Below are positions 59,343 to 64,000 of a DNA stretch of 64,000 bases, piece by piece. The DNA is taken from the NCBI GenBank assembly GCA_963556695.1, contig CAUWAG010000003.1, positions 558,001 through 622,000 on the forward strand, given 5' to 3'. A program made the position numbers and the translations under genes. Below the pieces are notes generated by a model. It saw only the letters and a list, made by a program, of their open reading frames with translations. It had not been told where the DNA came from and ran no database searches. This DNA comes from Anthostomella pinea (Eukaryota; Ascomycota; Sordariomycetes; Xylariales; Xylariaceae). Position 1 is the stretch's first letter, and each line of letters opens with the position of its first letter.

Positions 59343-60835
59343 TCAACCAAATTTCTTCTCAAACTTCTTCAGCATGCCCGTCACCCCCTTCTCCAACCGT
59401 TCCGCATTCTGGCCCAGCTTGCTCTCCTTCTCCTGCTTCGGTTTGTATCCGCCATACTTGGCGGCGTGCTCATGCTCGGTCGGCCGGTATTGCTGCTGAT
59501 GGATACCATAGTCCACGCTCATGGGCCCCTGCTGCGCATTATTATAATTGAACTGCGAGTAACCGCCCGGCGGCCCAGGAGGCAGGCCGGGACTCTGGAG
59601 GGGAGGCGGGGTCGGGTGGTGGGCAGTCGGCTGCATAGGTTGATGCTGGTGTGGAGGAGCGAAGCCTGGTGACCCGGGGAAGTTGGAACCGTACGGGCTG
59701 GCGAAGCCCGGCGATGCCATCCCGGAGATGGGCATTGTAGACGAGCGCTGGAGGTGCGCATACTGTGAAGGTGGGAAGCCTGGGCTCGCTATGCCGGGAC
59801 TCGCGAAACCTGGGCTCACAAGGCCCGGGCTTGCCAGTCCTGGGTGCGGAGGGCCAGGAAGACCCGGCCCGCCTGGGGGAGCAGAGAAGGTTGTTGCCCC
59901 ATACCCAGGCGTGTATGGCGGGGCGTGATCTCGGGATAAAGCTGCAGCAAGAGGGTCGTGGCCATCATCCTCAGGTGGTGGTGTCTTTTCTCGATGTCTG
60001 ATCTGTTCAGGAGCCGCCGGTGCAGCAGGGTTGTATGCCATGGGCGCAAATCTTTGGGGCGAATCGGCATCGTTGCCTGATCTACCTGATCCTGAGGTCG
60101 GCGGTGGTGCAAAGGTAGACACGCCATGTTGCTGAGGCTGCCTTGAATCTGAAATTGCAGCCTTTTCTAGTTTCTGGACCAGAGGGTTCAGATCGTGTGA
60201 ATGGCCATATGAATGTGCTGAGGGAGGAACCGGTTCGTCAGCGACCTCTACTTGAGATGTAGGCAGAACCCGGCGAACACCGTTCACGAACTGCAGGGCG
60301 TCCTTCTGAGTCCAGAAGTATATATCCAGGGAGTGGAGCTTGTAGTGGTACTTGTTCTCATTCCGCGGATCGTAGGTCGGGAGATACCACTGGCTTGGGT
60401 CTGACGGCGGACCTGGCACTCCATCGACTGTGATGCTTACAAGGCATTGTTGACTGTATGAGTATCGGACCCGGGTTCTGTCTAAGACTGTTGGACGAGG
60501 CCAGGTTAGAACAGAGCTCCCTTTCAGACCCATATCCTATTTCCGGATCCTCAGTACGGCTTACATCCGTCAAAGGCATCTTGGTCGTCAGAGCCCGGCT
60601 GGTTTGCGACTTCAATGCGCGCCCTTCTGTCATTCGCATTCTCGAACAAATACACATAGGAGCCCTTATCGAAGCGATGATGCGGCGGCTTCTCGGTGGG
60701 CGGCCCGTAGAAATAGTGCACATCCCCGAAGCTATGGGGCAACAAGAAGATGTGAGACGAGTCGCGATGTTGCTTTCTTCAGCTCTTGGGCACTCACAGG
60801 GTAGCAACGTTCTCCTCGCCCGGGCGGACCGCCAT
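59343..60835 (-). CDS. Conserved fungal protein of unknown function, Pro/Gly-rich
   Basis: Three exons: 60835-60798, 60731-60565 and 60487-59343, giving 449 aa. The first 130 residues are an ordered domain: HYFYGPPTEKPPHHRFDKGS, YVYLFENANDRRARIEVAN, FLDRTRVRYSYSQQCLVSIT, then YHYKLHSLDIYFWTQKDALQFV. I recognise this as a widespread filamentous-fungal block without an assigned function. The rest is low-complexity Pro/Gly/Ser, including GLASPGLVSPGFASPGIASP (about residue 250). It ends in a basic coiled-coil-like helix (KLGQNAERLEKGVTGMLKKF). No signal peptide or membrane helix, so it is probably cytosolic or nuclear. The tiny first exon (12 codons) joins in frame through a 66-bp intron. It is divergent from the uS8m gene. 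Confidence 0.8.
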
Positions 60836-61688
60836 CTTTGGTCGGAACTCAGGCGTAAGCTCGGCAGTAGAAGCAACGAGACAGCGCAACGAACAGGAAG
60901 GAAATCAGACTGCGAGATATGTAGCTTTACACAAGTTGGCCTTCAGATGTAACACCGTACGTAGCAGAGAACCAGCTCACGACGAACGAAGCAAAGAAAA
61001 GGACAAGATAAGTTGGAGAAGGAGAAAAATGTACCTGACCAGCTGCGAACTTGCAGAAAGAAGCCGGCCACCACTCGGTGACGTTCATCCCGGCTCCTCT
61101 CCCTTCACCACAAGCCAATCCAATGGCCTCTCCCGTATGCATATTGGGAAACGGATGGGCAGAGCTGTCGGCGCTTAACCGTCCAATATCCCACGTTGAA
61201 GGGCTGCGATGGTGGGGCAGTTGGGGTCGGGTGGTTCTCCAAGACTCCAAAGCTGCAGCGGACTTAGACCCCTGTAACCCGACCCCTAGCTTCCACGGGC
61301 GCGGCATTCTTCCATTCCGTCCAATTTTCAATCCCAGTACCCGGGCGAGAACTTGAAGCTCATGATAGCTTCACATCAACCGAGCAACTACCTACGCAAG
61401 ACCAAAACCCTGCCGCCTCACGAAGTGATCCGGAATCAGGCCTCCAGCACTCCGCCACTCACCCCCCGAATTCAGCTTCCCAACCGCCTAGACAAACCAA
61501 CGGAGCCGCACCACCTTCCATCGACGTCCCCTTTCGACAACCCGAGAACGAACACAAACCCACATCCGCCCAGCAGGGGCACTGCTCTCGCCCCGACGAG
61601 CCAACGAAGCAACGAGCCAACGAGCCAACAACTACGTGGACCTACACAAAATACCTTACGCACAAAACCCCCAACCCCAACCGCCAAA
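60836..61688. promoter_or_regulatory. Divergent upstream region before uS8m gene
   Basis: 853 bp between divergent start codons. The right part (about 61480-61690) is a C/A-rich, G-poor strand (for example ACGAGCCAACGAAGC repeats near 61597-61630) typical of an ascomycete 5' leader or promoter. No gene recognised. Confidence 0.45.
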
Positions 61689-62177
61689 ATGCCCATAGCA
61701 AACGTAGTAAACATGTGCTCGCACCTCCAAAACGCCTCCCGCGCCCGGCTCGGCCTAACCTCCGTCCAACACTCAAAGTACAACCTGCACGTGCTCCTAG
61801 CCCTGCACCGCGCCGGCTTCCTCAGTTTCGTAACCCGGGGCGGCCCATTTCCACCGGACCCAGCCACCCTATCAACCTTCGAGCCCGAGCCCCTGACGAC
61901 CGCCAACGTCGCATCCCAACGGCTCTGGGTCGGGCTAAAGTACAGCGACAATCAACCCGTGATGCGGCACGTGGCGAGCATCACGACGCCCAAGCGGCCG
62001 ATCACGGCGAATCTGAGCGCACTGGAGCGGCTTTGTCGCGGGTTCGATGCGAGTCGGCAGCGCGGGCTTAATCTGGGCGAGGCGATGGTTGTGGGAACCG
62101 ACCTGGGCACGTTGGAGATCAGGGAGGCTGTGGAGCGGAAGGTGGGCGGGCTGCTGCTGTGTCGGGTCGGGCCGTGA
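61689..62177 (+). CDS. MRPS8: Mitochondrial ribosomal protein uS8m
   Basis: A single exon of 162 aa. MPIANVVNMCSHLQNASRAR opens the protein as in fungal mitochondrial S8, whose mature part starts directly without a long presequence. YNLHVLLALHRAGFLSFVTR is the helix-strand pair of the S8 N-domain. The C-terminal domain shows RPITANLSALERLCRG, GLNLGEAMVVGTDLGTLEIREA and ends in GGLLLCRVGP, matching the S8 fold in which the last strand holds G-xx-LC-V. It binds the 16S-like rRNA central domain in the mitochondrial small subunit. The frame stays open upstream of ATG 61689, but the family start fits this ATG. Confidence 0.92.
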   Translation: MPIANVVNMCSHLQNASRARLGLTSVQHSKYNLHVLLALHRAGFLSFVTRGGPFPPDPATLSTFEPEPLTTANVASQRLWVGLKYSDNQPVMRHVASITTPKRPITANLSALERLCRGFDASRQRGLNLGEAMVVGTDLGTLEIREAVERKVGGLLLCRVGP

Positions 62178-62587
62178 TCTTTCATACATATCATTGATGG
62201 GTGGCTCTCCTCGCACATCTCGAGAGGAGGCAGCAGGATGTGGTTGGTCGGTCGTATGACGGATTGTGTTCATATCCGGGGCTACCGACGCGGGACTTCC
62301 CAGGTTACATCGAGATCGATTCCAGATAGAGGAAGGAACCGAGTTGAGGCGAAGACAGGAGACACGGAGACATCGCTGGTATTGCCGTCTCGTTCTACTA
62401 CCCGCAGAGCAGAGAGAGCATGCCTTGTACGATTTGGACATGGGGCGGAGATCACAAAAAGCATCGTCTTGACGCGGCAAATTCACCACTGTACATTTTC
62501 TTGAGGGTTTGACCTGTCGCCCCTGTATCATACATACAATCACGATTTGTGGAACACCTACAACTGCACGCATCGCAATGTTCAGAA
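62178..62587. other. 3' flank of uS8m gene
   Basis: 410 bp of non-coding sequence between the uS8m stop and MITE copy 5. Nothing recognised. Confidence 0.4.
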
Positions 62588-62811
62588 TGCACTGAGCCTC
62601 CAGAAGTCCCGTACACCCCTTGTCCACCAAGCGAATGGTGAATTCATTATAACTGGGATAACCAGTCTGTAATAAGTATTGAATATGGCTATTTGTATCA
62701 GACCTGGTTATTCCAGGGTGCTTATTTCATTAATACGAATCTAGCATGAATATTTCAGAGTCGACAGGACTGAGGAGCATGACAGATGAACACTTATGAG
62801 GGGTTAGTGTA
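62588..62811. mobile_element. MITE copy 5 (224 bp)
   Basis: Left end TGCACTGAGCCTCCAGAAG then TCCCGTACACCCC. Right end CACTTATGAGGGGTTAGTGTA. Both match the terminal repeats of the copies near 32 and 35.5 kb, with a few changes. Internal GTTATTCCAGGGTGCTTATTTC is related to their TGCTTATTCC motifs. It lies about 27 kb from the nearest other copy. Confidence 0.72.
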
Positions 62812-63212
62812 CCAAAGTCATCAAGAGCACTTAAGAAAAGATGTATCCATTCTTGTTAAGTGTGTCGTACTCTGCTTTGCTGACATGCCTCGTCACGCAA
62901 TGCCTCGGACCAAGAGGTATGCTTCAGTCGGCAAACAATGCTTTCCTTCTTGCCACCCATCCACCATGATGGGAAAGAATGATACTACTACTACTACTAC
63001 AAACCCCCCTGATCTCACAAAACTCCCCGTCCCTGTCTCTGTGCAGCCATGATACAAGAACCAGTTCCCCCTCCGATGCTCCGGTTGGGAAAAAGACAAG
63101 AATAAAGGTATCATATGCGCCTTGGCCTTCCCCCTCATTGGCCAGCATAGTTGATCCTGGATCTCCGCATGACTTTCAGTCTGCGTTTGATCGACAACTT
63201 GCGCCTGATTAC
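62812..63212. other. 3' flank of acidic-protein gene
   Basis: About 400 bp between MITE copy 5 and the stop of the last gene. It has a short (TAC)n/(ACT)n microsatellite at about 62983-63001. No gene seen. Confidence 0.4.
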
Positions 63213-64000
63213 CTATACAGACTCAATGGTGGCCGCGGGCTTGGTCTCTTCTGCCATAGTCACTCGGTCGGCAGAGTCGGCAGCTCCATCGACACCGAGG
63301 GATTCACGACGAGATGACTGTTCGACCTTGATTGCCGCGGTTGTCGGTTCATCTGTGGTCTCTTCCTCGAACTGCTCTTCCGCGGTCTTGAACTCTCCAG
63401 CCGGCTGGTCCTCGACCTGAGGCTCCTCGACAGCGGTGCTGGTTTCGCTTCCAACAGGAGCAACCTCATCTTTCGTAGCAACAACAGGCTCACTGACCTC
63501 TAGTGCTTGCTCAGGCTCCTCGACAGTAGGCTCAGCGGCTTGCGAGTGAACCAGGTCTTCGATATCCTCGACCTTGTGTGGGTCTTTGCTGACAACAGGG
63601 ACCGAAGCCGCCTGCTCGGCTGACGCCTCATTAGTTCCAGCCTTGCTCTCCTCGGCCACAGCTGACTGGAAAATGACCTCAGATTCAGTCTTCTCAGCAG
63701 TGGGAGCGGCCGCAGTGCCATTGGAGGCCTTGGCCGTCTCGATATCTTCAGCTGTAGCCTCTTGTGCTACCACGGGGGCGATCTCCTTTGCACTCGGAGC
63801 AGCCTCAGTTGTCTTCTCGACAAGCGGCGTAGCAGCAGTTTCAGTCGAAGCCTTAGCCGTCTCAATAGCATCCTCGGCAGTCTCTGCCTGGCCGACGGCG
63901 GGGCCAACTTCCTTTGCCATGGGTTCTTCCGCTGCGTTCGGCTTCACGACTTCTTTAGCCTCCTTCGCCTTGTCTGTCGACGTGTGAATCTTTGATGCGG
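63213..64000 (-). CDS. C-terminal part of an acidic Ala/Glu/Thr-rich repeat protein (partial)
   Basis: The minus-strand frame is open from the right edge of the window to the stop at 63213, about 262 residues. The composition is extreme: Glu, Ala, Thr, Val and Pro dominate, with almost no aromatic residues. A duplicated segment of about 40 residues is visible: AEDAIETAKASTETAATP (about 63850) and AEDIETAKASNGTAAAP (about 63730), each followed by EKT and, in part, by APSAKE-like text. DPHKVEDIEDLVHSQAAEP is the only stretch that looks structured. It ends in EETKPAATIESV. I do not recognise a family. The start and any catalytic domain lie outside the window. It is likely an intrinsically disordered tail. 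Confidence 0.75.
   Translation of the reverse strand, partial: ASKIHTSTDKAKEAKEVVKPNAAEEPMAKEVGPAVGQAETAEDAIETAKASTETAATPLVEKTTEAAPSAKEIAPVVAQEATAEDIETAKASNGTAAAPTAEKTESEVIFQSAVAEESKAGTNEASAEQAASVPVVSKDPHKVEDIEDLVHSQAAEPTVEEPEQALEVSEPVVATKDEVAPVGSETSTAVEEPQVEDQPAGEFKTAEEQFEEETTDEPTTAAIKVEQSSRRESLGVDGAADSADRVTMAEETKPAATIESV

Noticed and set aside
61353..61688. Upstream in-frame extension of the uS8m reading frame
   Set aside because: The extension is Pro/Thr/Asn low-complexity leader sequence; the family starts at the MPIAN methionine.

Overview
The window looks like nuclear DNA of a filamentous ascomycete (Pezizomycotina, probably Sordariomycetes-like). Genes carry short introns of about 50-120 bp with GT..AG ends and CTAAC/CTGAC-type branch sites. 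There is a multimodular nonribosomal peptide synthetase (NRPS), a GH18 chitinase with a CBM1, a But2-type secreted protein, and an AT-rich block of the kind left by repeat-induced point mutation (RIP), with a pogo/Fot1 transposon inside it. Exon boundaries were set by hand from splice signals and frame continuity. All spliced models close to multiples of three.

1-22.2 kb is a secondary-metabolite cluster. A huge minus-strand NRPS (start 11952, running off the left edge) reads A-T-C-A-T-C-A-T-C-(truncated A)-T-C. It is followed by an IPNS-like 2OG-Fe(II) dioxygenase (12719-13869), a pyrroline-5-carboxylate reductase-like enzyme (14531-15470), a second 2OG-Fe(II) oxygenase (15654-16839, minus) and a full-size ABCB exporter (17852-22222). 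The two oxygenases plus the imine reductase suggest that the peptide contains a tailored proline, such as a methyl- or hydroxyproline, and the ABC pump suggests export or self-protection. No regulator is visible in the window.

22.2-27.3 kb is an AT-rich relic block that ends the cluster. It holds a solo LTR with a 5-bp target duplication and a 2.4-kb pogo/Fot1 element with about 50-bp terminal inverted repeats and TA duplications.

27.6-35.7 kb holds a secreted chitinase, a decayed LPxELR-type gene, a secreted But2-domain protein with a long Ser/Pro/Gly repeat tract, and four copies of a roughly 215-bp MITE (a fifth lies at 62.6 kb).

36-46.5 kb is a conserved core: the ribosome-assembly GTPase Nog2, divergent from a mitochondrial ribosomal protein (mS26/Pet123-like), then an Adp1-like ABCG transporter and a PLP aminotransferase.

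47-64 kb holds a WrbA-type flavoprotein whose stop codon is followed in frame by a 62-codon lipidation-like tail (possible readthrough), a decayed ACMSD-like amidohydrolase, an MFS transporter, a single-pass membrane protein with two PPxY motifs, a conserved fungal protein of unknown role, mitochondrial uS8m, and the C-terminus of an acidic repeat protein that runs off the right edge.
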